DNA of 64,000 bases from Gammaproteobacteria bacterium (GTDB lineage: Bacteria; Pseudomonadota; Gammaproteobacteria; Steroidobacterales; Steroidobacteraceae), in NCBI GenBank assembly GCA_016707425.1, contig JADJHU010000011.1, forward strand, positions 1 to 64,000, given 5' to 3'. Within the stretch, counting starts at the first letter, position 1. Each line of letters starts with the position of its first letter. Of this stretch, positions 29,300 to 38,277 are shown in pieces. The position numbers and the translations under genes are program-made. Below the pieces are notes generated by a model. That model saw only the letters and a program-made list of their open reading frames with translations, was not told the DNA's origin and did no database searches.

Positions 29300-30631
29300 A
29301 TGACCGATACACACCTGTCCGACCTTACCTTCTCGGCCCTCGGGCTGGCCCCTCCCATCATGCAGGGCATCGAGGATGCCGGGTTCACACGCTGCACCCC
29401 GATCCAGGCCCGGACCCTGCCGATTGCACTCGCGGGCAAGGATGTCGCGGGCCAGGCACAGACCGGTACGGGCAAGACGGCGGCCTTCCTCGTCGCGCTC
29501 TACCAGTCGCTGCTCACGCAGCCCTCGCCCCCCGGCCGCAGTTCCACGGGAATCCGCGCCCTCATCGTGGCTCCGACCCGCGAACTGGCGGTACAGATCC
29601 ACCGGGACGCAGAAGTGCTCGGGCGGCACACGGGCCTCAGGCACGTGGTCGTCTTCGGCGGCACCGACTACGAGAAGCAGCGCCGTGAGCTCGGCGAGGG
29701 AGCCGACGTCCTGATCGGGACACCCGGGCGGATCATCGACTACTTCAAGCAGCACGTCTTCGACATGCGTCACGCCCAGGCCGTCGTGCTCGATGAGGCA
29801 GACCGCATGTTCGATCTCGGCTTCATCGCCGATATCCGCTATATCCTGCGCCGCCTGCCGCGCCCCGAGGCGCGCCAGTCGATGCTCTTTTCGGCCACGC
29901 TCTCGCATCGTGTGCTCGAACTCGCCTACGAACACATGAACAACCCGGAGCTCGTGCGCATCGAGCCCGACAAGGTCACCGCCGATCGCGTGCGCCAGGC
30001 CATCTACTTCCCCGCGATGGAAGAGAAGATCCCGCTGCTGGTCACGCTGCTGCGCCGGCATGACCCTCGTCGCACACTGGTCTTCGTCAACACGCGGCGC
30101 ATGGCCGAGCGGCTTGAGGCCACCCTGCAGGCCAATGGCTTCCGGGCCCAGGCGCTCTCGGGCGACGTACCCCAGAACAAGCGCCTGAAGTTCCTGCGCG
30201 ATTTCCACGAAGGCGACCTTGCCGTGCTCATTGCCACCGATGTCGCCTCACGCGGCCTGCACATCCCGGACGTCAGCCATGTGTTCAACTTCGACCTGCC
30301 GCAGGATGCCGCCGACTACGTGCACCGCATCGGGCGCACCGCGCGGGCCGGCGCCGAGGGCGACGCCATCAGCTTCGGCTGCGAGGAATACGCCATGTCG
30401 CTGCCGGAAATCGAGGAATACATTGGCCACAAGATTCCCGTGCAGACCATCGTGCCGGAAGAACTGGCCGAGGTCACGGCCGCCGCGCACGCGCCGCGAT
30501 ACAGCCACGGACCCGGCCGTCCGCGCGGGCGACCCGGCGGAAACCGCAGTGGCGGCGCGGGGGACCCTGGCAGGCAGCGCCGCGGTCGCCACGGGGATCG
30601 ACCCCGAGGCGGAGGCCTGCGGGGGAGCTGA
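29300..30631 (+). CDS. rhlB: DEAD-box RNA helicase RhlB
   Basis: ATP-dependent RNA helicase, part of the RNA degradosome in relatives. The 443 residues show all core motifs: CTPIQ, AQTGTGKT, PTRELA, DEAD, FSATLS, and HRIGRTAR. The C-terminal tail (about 415-443) is rich in Arg, Gly and Pro, suited to RNA or RNase E contact. ATG 29300 matches the family N-terminus. Position opposite trxA-rho supports the name over other DEAD helicases. Confidence 0.93.
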   Translation: MTDTHLSDLTFSALGLAPPIMQGIEDAGFTRCTPIQARTLPIALAGKDVAGQAQTGTGKTAAFLVALYQSLLTQPSPPGRSSTGIRALIVAPTRELAVQIHRDAEVLGRHTGLRHVVVFGGTDYEKQRRELGEGADVLIGTPGRIIDYFKQHVFDMRHAQAVVLDEADRMFDLGFIADIRYILRRLPRPEARQSMLFSATLSHRVLELAYEHMNNPELVRIEPDKVTADRVRQAIYFPAMEEKIPLLVTLLRRHDPRRTLVFVNTRRMAERLEATLQANGFRAQALSGDVPQNKRLKFLRDFHEGDLAVLIATDVASRGLHIPDVSHVFNFDLPQDAADYVHRIGRTARAGAEGDAISFGCEEYAMSLPEIEEYIGHKIPVQTIVPEELAEVTAAAHAPRYSHGPGRPRGRPGGNRSGGAGDPGRQRRGRHGDRPRGGGLRGS

Positions 30632-30642
30632 ACGGCGACGCC

Positions 30643-31317
30643 TCAGGCGAGATCGATCACCCCGTCGATGACGGTAAAGAGTCCGCACGTGTCGCGCGGG
30701 GCTGCGGAACGGTCGGGGTGGCGGACGCCGTAGATCCAGTGGATGCCGGCCTCGTGCGCCGCCCGCAGCACGGCGGGCGTGTCGTCGACGAAGAGCGCGC
30801 GGCGCGGATCGAAGGGCTCCACCGCACGAAGTCCCGCCCAGAATGCGGGATCTTCCTTCGGAGCATTGAACTGGTGCGAGCTGTAGACCGCATCGAAGCG
30901 CCGTGCAATGCCGGCGCGCTCCTCCTTGACCTGCAGCGCCGCGGGGTGCGCATTCGTCACGAGCACCAGGCGCTTGCCGCGTGCCCGCACCTGCGCAAGG
31001 AACTCCTGCGCCCCCGGAAGCCAGCTGACCCGGGCGGCTTCCCGGCGATGCAGGGCCCCGACGTCGAGCCCGAGCGTGCGGTTCCAGTAGTCGATGCAAT
31101 ACCACTCGAGCGTGCCATGCACGGCCTGGAATCGCTGCATGAGCTCGCCGAGCGCCGCCTCGTGCGTCCATCCGCGCACCGCAGCGAGTTCGGCAGGCAG
31201 GCATTGCAGCCAGAAATGGTTGTCGAAGGCCAGATCGAGCAGCGTGCCGTCCAGATCCAGCAGCACAGTGTCGATGTGCCGCCAGTCAGGTGGCGGCGCG
31301 CTCTCCGGACCGGTCAT
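30643..31317 (-). CDS. yrfG: HAD-family hydrolase, YrfG-like GMP/IMP nucleotidase
   Basis: The 224 residues match the E. coli nucleotidase YrfG along their length: DTVLLDLDGTLLDLAFDN (motif I), WYCIDYW, LVTNAHP (motif II), the lysine of APKEDP (motif III) and LFVDDT (motif IV). Expected to remove phosphate from GMP and IMP. Converges with rhlB (11-bp gap). Confidence 0.85.
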   Translation of the reverse strand: MTGPESAPPPDWRHIDTVLLDLDGTLLDLAFDNHFWLQCLPAELAAVRGWTHEAALGELMQRFQAVHGTLEWYCIDYWNRTLGLDVGALHRREAARVSWLPGAQEFLAQVRARGKRLVLVTNAHPAALQVKEERAGIARRFDAVYSSHQFNAPKEDPAFWAGLRAVEPFDPRRALFVDDTPAVLRAAHEAGIHWIYGVRHPDRSAAPRDTCGLFTVIDGVIDLA

Positions 31318-31366
31318 GCGGGTATGATAGAGGTTGGAAGGGGCCGGGCGCTCGGCTAAGCTACTC

Positions 31367-31395
31367 GCGAGCCTGCGCCAGTCTCGCAGGCTCGC
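31367..31395 (+). promoter_or_regulatory. 11-bp perfect hairpin directly before the DUF465 gene
   Basis: GCGAGCCTGCG, 7-base loop, CGCAGGCTCGC, ending 8 bp before the ATG at 31404. A TATGAT box at 31323-31328 could be the promoter. The stem fills the usual ribosome-binding region. Confidence 0.5.
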
Positions 31396-31403
31396 TGCCT
31401 GAC

Positions 31404-31628
31404 ATGACGGAAACGCAGGACAACGTCGATCGGGAGCTCTTTCGGGGCGTCGAAAAGCTGCGTGAGCTGCGGATCGAGCACCGCGACCTCGACGAGATCA
31501 TCGCGCGCCTGACGCTGGACATCCATACTGACGAGCTGCAGATGAAGCGTCTCAAGAAGCGCAAGCTCATGCTCAAGGACCAGATCACGCGGCTCGAGAG
31601 CGAGCTCATTCCCGACCTCAATGCCTGA
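31404..31628 (+). CDS. Small DUF465 (YdcH-like) coiled-coil protein
   Basis: A 74-residue, highly charged, helical protein with the DUF465 pattern (LRELRIEHRDLDEIIARL, then LKKRKLMLKDQITRLESEL). Function is unknown in the family. Its stop overlaps the next gene start by 8 bp, so it is coupled to the MscS channel gene. Confidence 0.75.
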   Translation: MTETQDNVDRELFRGVEKLRELRIEHRDLDEIIARLTLDIHTDELQMKRLKKRKLMLKDQITRLESELIPDLNA

Positions 31629-32973
31629 GCATGCCGTTCCTCTCAGCGGGGGCGGACGGGGCGTCTTCGAACCCTTCCTCGCGGCCCTCGCCTCTCCCGA
31701 GATCATCGCCGAGGTCGTGGCGATCGCGATCGTCGGGCTGATCGGCCTGGCCGCCGCGCAGCTCGGCCGCACCTGGGTCCGGCGGCACGCCTCGCTCGTC
31801 GGGCATCGCGGCGTGCCGGCGCGACTGATCGAGGGCGCCATGCTGCTCGCGCCCTTCCTCGTCGCGATCCTGCTGCTGCTGCTCACCCGTGCGGCGCTGG
31901 GCCTCCTCGGGATGCACCGCGCGGTGATCGACGTCGCACTGCACCTGACCGCCGTGCTCGTGCTCGTGCGCCTCGCGGTATACGTGCTCAGGCTCCTGCT
32001 CGGCCCGGAGTCCTGGATCAGAGAGTGGGAAACGCGCCTGACCATCGGCCTGTGGCTCATCTTCGGGTTCAGACTGATGGGCTGGTTCGACGCGGCGGAA
32101 GGCGCCCTCGACTCGATCGATCTGCTGCCGGGCAAGGCGTCCTTCAGCCTGTGGGACCTGATCAAGGGCGTGGTCGTGGTCACGGTCTTCGCGGTCATCA
32201 CGAGCCTGGTGGCGCGCGCCATCGAGCGCCGCATCATGAAGATCGATGCCGTGGCGGTCTCGACGCGCATCGGCATCTCCAAGTTCGCCTACTTCTCGCT
32301 GGTGAGCATCGGCATCCTCCTCGGCATCAACGCCGCGGGTGTCGACGTCACCACGCTCACGATATTCACGGGTGCCATCGGCCTCGGCCTGGGATTCGGC
32401 CTGCAGGCGATCGCCAGCAACTTCGTGAGCGGCTTCGTGCTGCTGGTGGACAAGTCGATCAAGCCCGGCGATGTCATCAGCTTCACCCAGCACACGGGCA
32501 CGAGCACGGAGAACTTCGGCTGGGTGCAGGAGCTGCGCGGCCGCTATGTCGTGGTGCGCGACCGCGATGGCGTCGAGACACTCGTGCCGAACCAGAATCT
32601 CATCACGAACTCGGTGATCAACTGGAGCTACTCCGATCAGCGCGTACGCCTGCGCCTGCCCGTGATGATCAGCTACGACGACGATCCGGAGCTTGCCCTC
32701 GAGGTGCTCCTGCAGGCGGCACGCGACCACCCGAGAATCCTGCGCGAACCCGGTCCGGTCTCGCGGCTCATGTCCTTCGAGGACTTCGGCATGCGGGTCG
32801 AGGTGCGCTTCTGGATTGCCGATCCGATGAACGGCGTGAACAACGTGCGCTCCGACGTCAACCGATCGATCTTCCGGCTCTTCCGGCAGCAGGGGATCAA
32901 GATCCCCGTTGCGCAGCGCGAGATCCGCATCGTGCAGGCCCCGCCCAGTCCCGCACCCGGCGCGCGGGGCTGA
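31621..32973 (+). CDS. MscS-family mechanosensitive ion channel
   Basis: A 450-residue inner-membrane protein with about five predicted helices before the conserved pore helix (GAIGLGLGFGLQAIASNFVSG) and the cytoplasmic beta domain (LVDKSIKPGDVI, RDGVETLVPNQNLI, INWSYSD). Larger than E. coli MscS because of extra N-terminal helices, resembling the YnaI/YbdG group. Likely opens under osmotic downshock. Confidence 0.9.
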   Translation: MPEHAVPLSGGGRGVFEPFLAALASPEIIAEVVAIAIVGLIGLAAAQLGRTWVRRHASLVGHRGVPARLIEGAMLLAPFLVAILLLLLTRAALGLLGMHRAVIDVALHLTAVLVLVRLAVYVLRLLLGPESWIREWETRLTIGLWLIFGFRLMGWFDAAEGALDSIDLLPGKASFSLWDLIKGVVVVTVFAVITSLVARAIERRIMKIDAVAVSTRIGISKFAYFSLVSIGILLGINAAGVDVTTLTIFTGAIGLGLGFGLQAIASNFVSGFVLLVDKSIKPGDVISFTQHTGTSTENFGWVQELRGRYVVVRDRDGVETLVPNQNLITNSVINWSYSDQRVRLRLPVMISYDDDPELALEVLLQAARDHPRILREPGPVSRLMSFEDFGMRVEVRFWIADPMNGVNNVRSDVNRSIFRLFRQQGIKIPVAQREIRIVQAPPSPAPGARG

Positions 32974-32982
32974 GCGCCGCCC

Positions 32983-33405
32983 GTGCCCCTCGCGATCGGC
33001 CGCGTGCGGATTCCCGACTCCGAGCTCGAACTCAGTTTCGTACGCGCCTCGGGCCCCGGCGGCCAGAACGTCAACAAGGTCGCCTCCGCCGTACAGCTGC
33101 GTTTCGATCTCGCTGCGAGCACCGCCCTGGAGGAAGGGGTCAAGGCGCGGCTGCGCGCACTGGCGGGGCAGCGGCTGACCAGCGACGGAACCGTCGTCAT
33201 CCTCGCGCGGCGTCATCGCAGCCAGGAGCAGAACCGCCGTGACGCGCTCGCACGGCTGGCCCAGCTCGTGCAGCGCGCACTCGAAGAACCGAAGACGCGC
33301 AGGCGCACGCGCCCGACGCTGGCCTCGCAGGAGCGGCGGCTGGACAGCAAGACGCACGCACGGCAGCGCAAGCGGCTGCGCCGCAGGCCGGGATGGGAGG
33401 AGTAG
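32983..33405 (+). CDS. arfB: Ribosome rescue hydrolase ArfB
   Basis: Releases peptides from ribosomes stalled at mRNA ends. The 140 residues have the catalytic GGQ in ASGPGGQNVNK and the basic C-terminal tail (RRTRPTLASQERRL, KRLRRRPGWEE) that enters the empty mRNA channel. GTG start, 9 bp after the MscS gene. Confidence 0.93.
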   Translation: MPLAIGRVRIPDSELELSFVRASGPGGQNVNKVASAVQLRFDLAASTALEEGVKARLRALAGQRLTSDGTVVILARRHRSQEQNRRDALARLAQLVQRALEEPKTRRRTRPTLASQERRLDSKTHARQRKRLRRRPGWEE

Positions 33406-33430
33406 TCCGCTCCGGCGGGGACGTGCACCG

Positions 33431-34876
33431 TCACGACGGCATGACCCGCTCCGCGAGCGCGGCGCGGGCCGCAGCCTGCATGTCTCTCCACAGCGCCTCG
33501 ACGTGCTCACGCCCGGTGGTCTCGACGCCCAGCGAGACGCGCACCAGCCAGCGCCCCGCCACCCGGGCCGGCGTGAGAAAGGCGCGACCCGAGGCATTCA
33601 GGCGATCCGCCCAGGCAAGCGTGTGATGATCGAGGGCCTCGCCGGCGAGCGCGGGCGGCTCGTGACGCACGCAGACAGTCTGCAGCGGCACCGGCGCAAG
33701 ACGGCGCCAGTCGGACGTGGCATCGACGCGGGCAGCAAGCCAGCGTGCCAGCGCGAGATCATGTCGCAGCCGCCGCTGCAGCCCTTGGACACCCTGCTCG
33801 CGGATCAGGAACCAGAGCTTCAGTGCGCGCATGCGCCGCCCGAGCGGAATACCCCAGTCGCGGTAGTTGCGCGCGGCTCCATCGGCTGCGGTCTGCAGAT
33901 AGCTCGCACTCGAGGACATCACACGCACGAGCTGCGTAACATCGCGCACAAAATAGACCGAACAGTCGAAGGAGGCGCCGAGCCACTTGTGGGGATTCAC
34001 CACGATCGAGTCCGCCGCTTCGATGCCCGCCCACATCCAGCGGCATTCCGGCAGGATCATCGCGGAACCCGCGAGCGCCGCATCCACATGCAGCCAGAGC
34101 CCCTGTGCCCTGGCAATGCGTGCGAGAGGCTCGATCGGATCGATGGCCGTCGTAGCCGTCGTACCCGTCGTCGCAACGATCGCGCAGGGCCGGCGCCCGG
34201 CCGCGCGATCTGCGGCGATCGCCGCCCCGAGTGCCTCGGGACGCATGCCGAAGGCCTCATCCACCTCGATGGCATGCAGGTTCTCGCGGCCCAAGCCGGC
34301 CAGCCGCACCGCCTTCTCGACGGAGCTGTGGCTCTGCTCCGAGGCATATACCACCAGCGGTTGCCGCGCCGACTGCAGACCCGCGTGCACGGCCGAGTGA
34401 CCGCTCGCCTGCTCGCGCGCACAGATGAGCGCCACCAGCGTCGCGGTCGAAGCGCTGTCCTGGATCACCCCATGCCAGGCGTCCGAGAGCCCCGACATCC
34501 GGCGCAGCCAATCGGTGGTCACGCTCTCGAGCTCGGTGAGCGCGGGACTCGCCTGCCAGTTCAACCCGAGCTGTGCGAGCCCGGTGCTCGCGAGATCGCC
34601 GAGCACGGCAGCGAGCGCGCTGTTGCCCGGGAAGTACGCAAAAAAGCGCGGATCCTGGGTGTGCGTGCAGGCAGGCAGAATCAGCCGCTCGAGATCCCGC
34701 AGTACCGCCTCGAAGGGTTCCGCCTGGTCGGGCGCAGCCGACGGCAACTTCCCCGTGAGCTCGCCGGGGACCACGGGTGCAAGCACGGGGTGCTCCCCGC
34801 GCAGGAGCGCGGCGCGGTAGTCGGCAATCCAGTCGATGAGCGTGTGGCCGTGACGACGGAATTCCTCTGGGGTCAT
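33431..34876 (-). CDS. Group II PLP-dependent amino acid decarboxylase
   Basis: Related to aromatic-L-amino-acid decarboxylases. The 481 residues show FFAYFPGN, SDQSH-type YASEQSHSSVEKA, VATTGTTATTAIDP, HVDAALAG and the PLP lysine in NPHKWLG. The His in HSSVEKA stacks on PLP in the family. Substrate may be tyrosine, DOPA, tryptophan or phenylalanine; sequence alone does not decide. Its ATG overlaps the stop of the RND transporter gene by ATGA, so it is the last gene of a five-gene operon with transport-type genes. That context is unusual for this enzyme. Confidence 0.88.
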   Translation of the reverse strand: MTPEEFRRHGHTLIDWIADYRAALLRGEHPVLAPVVPGELTGKLPSAAPDQAEPFEAVLRDLERLILPACTHTQDPRFFAYFPGNSALAAVLGDLASTGLAQLGLNWQASPALTELESVTTDWLRRMSGLSDAWHGVIQDSASTATLVALICAREQASGHSAVHAGLQSARQPLVVYASEQSHSSVEKAVRLAGLGRENLHAIEVDEAFGMRPEALGAAIAADRAAGRRPCAIVATTGTTATTAIDPIEPLARIARAQGLWLHVDAALAGSAMILPECRWMWAGIEAADSIVVNPHKWLGASFDCSVYFVRDVTQLVRVMSSSASYLQTAADGAARNYRDWGIPLGRRMRALKLWFLIREQGVQGLQRRLRHDLALARWLAARVDATSDWRRLAPVPLQTVCVRHEPPALAGEALDHHTLAWADRLNASGRAFLTPARVAGRWLVRVSLGVETTGREHVEALWRDMQAAARAALAERVMPS

Positions 34877-37227
34877 GGCACTCCACCCCCGCGCTCCTGC
34901 GCCGGTCTGTCCCCCATGGTGAGTGTGGCGAGCGCCGGCATGAGGAACACTGCGCCCAGCATGTTCACGAGGAACATGAAGGTGAGCATCACGCCGATGT
35001 CGGCCTGGAACTGCAGCGGCGAGAACACCCAGGTGACCACGCCGATCGCAAGCGTGATGCCGGTAAAGATCACGCTGGCTCCCGTCACGCGCATGGTCTT
35101 CTCGTAGGCGGCAGTCACGCCATCCCCGCGCCGCAGGAATTCCTGCATGCGGCTGAAGAGGTAGATGCCGTAGTCCACGCCGATGCCGGCGCCGAGAGCC
35201 ACCATGGGCAGCGTCGACACCTTGAGTCCGATGCCGACGAACGCCATCACGGCATAGACCAGCACCGATACCAGCGCGAGCGGCAGCACCACGAGGAAGG
35301 TCCCGAGGAACGACCGGAAGGTGATCAGGCACATGAGACTCACCGCCGCGAACACCCCGGCAAGGATCAGGAATTCCTTCGCCCGCACCTCCTCGTTGGT
35401 CGCGGCCATCACCCCGACGTTGCCGGTCGCAAGCCGCAGCTCCCCGCCAGGCAGCGGATGCGCCGCGCGCCAGCGCTTGACCTCTGCGACCGCGCGTTCG
35501 ATGGTCCCCGCGCGATGGTCATCGAGGAACAGGTACACCGGCACGAGGGTGCAGTCGCTGTTCAGCAACCCCGTGCTCGTTTCGATGTAGCGCGTCGACT
35601 GGGCGAGCTGATCCGGATTGCGGGGAATGCTGCGCCACTTGAGGCTGCCTTCATTCCAGCCGGCGATTGCGATCCTCGCGACCAGAGGCAGACTCACCAC
35701 CTCGTGCACACCCGGCACGTTCTGCATGTGCCATGCAAAGCGGTCGATCGCGCTCATCAGCGGGTAGCTCGTGCAGATACCCACACGGTTCCCGGCAATG
35801 ACCGTGAGGACATCCACGCCGACGGAGAACTTCGTGGTAATGACGTCGCTGTCACGGTTGTAACGCGAATCGGGTCGGAGCTCCGGCACGCCCGCGTGGA
35901 TGTCGCCGACCGGCGTTTCGCGACCCTTCCACCACCCGAACGCGCCGAGTGCCACGGCCAGCGCCACGATCGCCGTCGCAGGTCCGCGCCGGGTGACCGC
36001 AGCGAGCCTGTGCCACAGGGTCGCGAGCCGCCGCTGGCGTTGCTCGATGCGCACCCGGTAGCCGGCATCGAATCTCACCCACGAGACGAGGACGGGCAGC
36101 AGGATCAGATCCGTGAGGATCACGATCGCCACACCAAGGCTCGCAGTGATCGCCATCTCGCGGATCACCTGCACCGGGATCAGCAGGATGGTCACGAAGC
36201 CGACGAGATCGGCCAGCAGGGCCACCACCGCCGGCACCAGCAGCTGCCGGAAGGTGCGCCGCGCGGCCTCCGTGCCCGAGAGACCCTCGAAGACGGCATC
36301 GCTGACGGCGCTGATCTTCTGCACGCCATGACTCACGCCGATCGCGAAGATGAGGAAGGGCACGAGAATGCCGAGCGGATCGACTCCATAGCCGAGGAGC
36401 ACGAGCGTCCCGAGCTGCCAGAGCACGGCAACGAGCGAACAGGCGACGGGCACCAGCGCCACACGGAAGGACTGGCAGTAGAGCCATACCGAGAGCAGCG
36501 TCAGCACGAGCGTGAGAGCTGCGAAGACCACCACCGACAGCGCGCCATCGGCGATGTCGCCCATCACCCTGGCGAAGCCGATGATGTGCACATCGATGCC
36601 GGGATACGCGGCCTCGATCGGCTGGCGTACGCGGGTCTCGAGCTGCCGGGCGACGGCGATCGGATCGACGGCCCGGCCGTTCGCGTCCTGCTCGAGGACG
36701 ATCGCGGACACCAGCGCGCCCGAGAAATCGTTCGCCACCAGTCGCCCGACGATGCCGGCCTTGAGGATGTTCTCGCGCGCGGCTGCAAGACCCTCGCGAG
36801 TGGGGCGGAACTCTGCCGGGATGACATTCCCGGCCTCGATCCCGTCCTCGACCACCTCGAGATAGCGAACGTTCGGCGTGAACAGTGACTGCACGCGCCC
36901 GCGGTCGATGCCGTCCATGACCAGCACTTCGTCCGTCGCCTTCCTGAGCGCCCCGAAGAACTCCGCCGTGAACATGCCACCGTCGCGGGCGACGAGGGCG
37001 ATCAGCACGCGATTGGCGCCGCGGAACTCCTCGACCTGCGGATCGAGATAGGTCCGCATGTATTCGTGCTGCAGCGGCAGCTGCTTGCGGAAGGACGCAT
37101 CGATGCGCAGGCCGTGCACGACAACCACCGCCATCGCCGCGGACACGAGCGCAAAGGCTGCGACGATGGTCCTGCGATGGCCGAAAACCAGACGCTCGAG
37201 CCAGGCAATGAAGGCCTCCGCCGTCAC
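34873..37227 (-). CDS. RND-superfamily (MMPL-type) transporter
   Basis: A 784-residue inner-membrane transporter with two copies of a six-helix RND unit, each led by a large extracytoplasmic domain. The first helix is TIVAAFALVSAAMAVVVV; the sterol-sensing-like helices include FLIFAIGVSHGVQKISA and MVALGAGIGVDYGIYLFSR, with charged residues in the second as in proton-driven pumps. GTG 37227 overlaps the YCF48 gene stop by 4 bp. Relatives move lipids or hydrophobic compounds; this group regularly occurs with DUF1302, DUF1329 and YCF48 proteins, as here. Direction and substrate are unknown. Confidence 0.88.
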   Translation of the reverse strand: MTAEAFIAWLERLVFGHRRTIVAAFALVSAAMAVVVVHGLRIDASFRKQLPLQHEYMRTYLDPQVEEFRGANRVLIALVARDGGMFTAEFFGALRKATDEVLVMDGIDRGRVQSLFTPNVRYLEVVEDGIEAGNVIPAEFRPTREGLAAARENILKAGIVGRLVANDFSGALVSAIVLEQDANGRAVDPIAVARQLETRVRQPIEAAYPGIDVHIIGFARVMGDIADGALSVVVFAALTLVLTLLSVWLYCQSFRVALVPVACSLVAVLWQLGTLVLLGYGVDPLGILVPFLIFAIGVSHGVQKISAVSDAVFEGLSGTEAARRTFRQLLVPAVVALLADLVGFVTILLIPVQVIREMAITASLGVAIVILTDLILLPVLVSWVRFDAGYRVRIEQRQRRLATLWHRLAAVTRRGPATAIVALAVALGAFGWWKGRETPVGDIHAGVPELRPDSRYNRDSDVITTKFSVGVDVLTVIAGNRVGICTSYPLMSAIDRFAWHMQNVPGVHEVVSLPLVARIAIAGWNEGSLKWRSIPRNPDQLAQSTRYIETSTGLLNSDCTLVPVYLFLDDHRAGTIERAVAEVKRWRAAHPLPGGELRLATGNVGVMAATNEEVRAKEFLILAGVFAAVSLMCLITFRSFLGTFLVVLPLALVSVLVYAVMAFVGIGLKVSTLPMVALGAGIGVDYGIYLFSRMQEFLRRGDGVTAAYEKTMRVTGASVIFTGITLAIGVVTWVFSPLQFQADIGVMLTFMFLVNMLGAVFLMPALATLTMGDRPAQERGGGVP

Positions 37228-38225
37228 GGTCGCCCGCCGAGGGAGACGAGTCTGGCTCCCTCCTCGCCGACGACCACGAGCCCGGCTCCACCTGCGGCGA
37301 GCACTGCGGACATGCCGAGGCGATCGGGCTGCTGCAGCAGCCGGAAGCGCCATCCGTCGTCACTCAGGAGCACCGTTCCCGCGAGCCCGACGATGGCGAT
37401 GCGACCATCGCCGAGCCGTGTCCCGCCGGTCAGCATCGCCACCGTGCCCGTGTCGAGGCGCTGCCAGTGCTGCCCGCCATCATCGGTGCGGAACAGGCGG
37501 CCGCGCAGCCCGAAGGCCAGCAGCCGGTCCGGGTCTCCGAGTGGCAGGAGGCCGTAGAACGAGCCCTCGTAGGGCGAGGGCAGCTCGCGCCAGGTCGCAC
37601 CGGCATCGTCGGAGCGGTAGAGCCGTCCTGCCTCGGCACCGATGTACAGCCGGCCGCCGCCAGCGGCAACAATGCAGTTGAGGTGGTAGTCGGGTGGGCT
37701 CTCGTCCGCACCGGCGGACGCCGGGCCTGCCGCGCGCCGCGGCTCGAAGTGCTGGCTCACCCAGCTGCGGCCGCCGTCGGTCGTGAGAAAGAAACTGCCG
37801 TAGGCGCCGATCGCGATGCCCCGGTCGCCCTCGCCGCACCACACATCGAGCAGGGGCTGCTCGGCCTCGGGCGCATCATGTGCGCGCGTCCAGCTCCTGC
37901 CGGCATCGCGCGAGAGGAGAATGATCTCGTCATGCCCGACCGCATAACCCCGGGCGCCCGAGAAGCATACCGCCGTGAGCATCGCCCGCGTGGGCACACC
38001 CCCGGTCTGCCGCCAGCTCCTGCCATCATCGTCGCTCGTGAGGACGTGACCACGATCGCCGACCGCGACGAGTCGTCCGTCGGTGCGCACAAGACCCAGC
38101 AGCAGCGAGCGGACCGCGAGCGGCGCAGGATCGCTCGTTTCGGAAGAGACTGATGCACTCGAGCCTGCACCTGCCGACAGCGCGATCGCGGCCATCAGGA
38201 GGCCCGCACCGGCCAGCCCGCGCAT
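37224..38225 (-). CDS. Exported YCF48/BNR-like beta-propeller protein
   Basis: A 333-residue secreted protein with a signal peptide (AGLLMAAIALSAGAG) and repeated blades of the type TSDDDGRSWRQ, LSRDAGRSWTR, TTDGGRSWVS, RSDDAGATWRE and RTDDGGQHWQR. Related to the photosystem II assembly factor Ycf48, but no photosynthesis genes are present. A strong GGAGGACACTTG precedes ATG 38225. Probably a periplasmic partner of the adjacent RND transporter. Confidence 0.85.
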   Translation of the reverse strand: MRGLAGAGLLMAAIALSAGAGSSASVSSETSDPAPLAVRSLLLGLVRTDGRLVAVGDRGHVLTSDDDGRSWRQTGGVPTRAMLTAVCFSGARGYAVGHDEIILLSRDAGRSWTRAHDAPEAEQPLLDVWCGEGDRGIAIGAYGSFFLTTDGGRSWVSQHFEPRRAAGPASAGADESPPDYHLNCIVAAGGGRLYIGAEAGRLYRSDDAGATWRELPSPYEGSFYGLLPLGDPDRLLAFGLRGRLFRTDDGGQHWQRLDTGTVAMLTGGTRLGDGRIAIVGLAGTVLLSDDGWRFRLLQQPDRLGMSAVLAAGGAGLVVVGEEGARLVSLGGRP

Positions 38226-38277
38226 CAAGTGTCCTCCCCCGCGCGGCCCATACCCGCCGGGCCCCCGCTTCAGCGGC

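Noticed and set aside
37224..38225. Photosystem II assembly role for the YCF48-like protein
   Set aside because: No photosynthesis genes are present and the family also occurs with RND transporters in non-photosynthetic bacteria.
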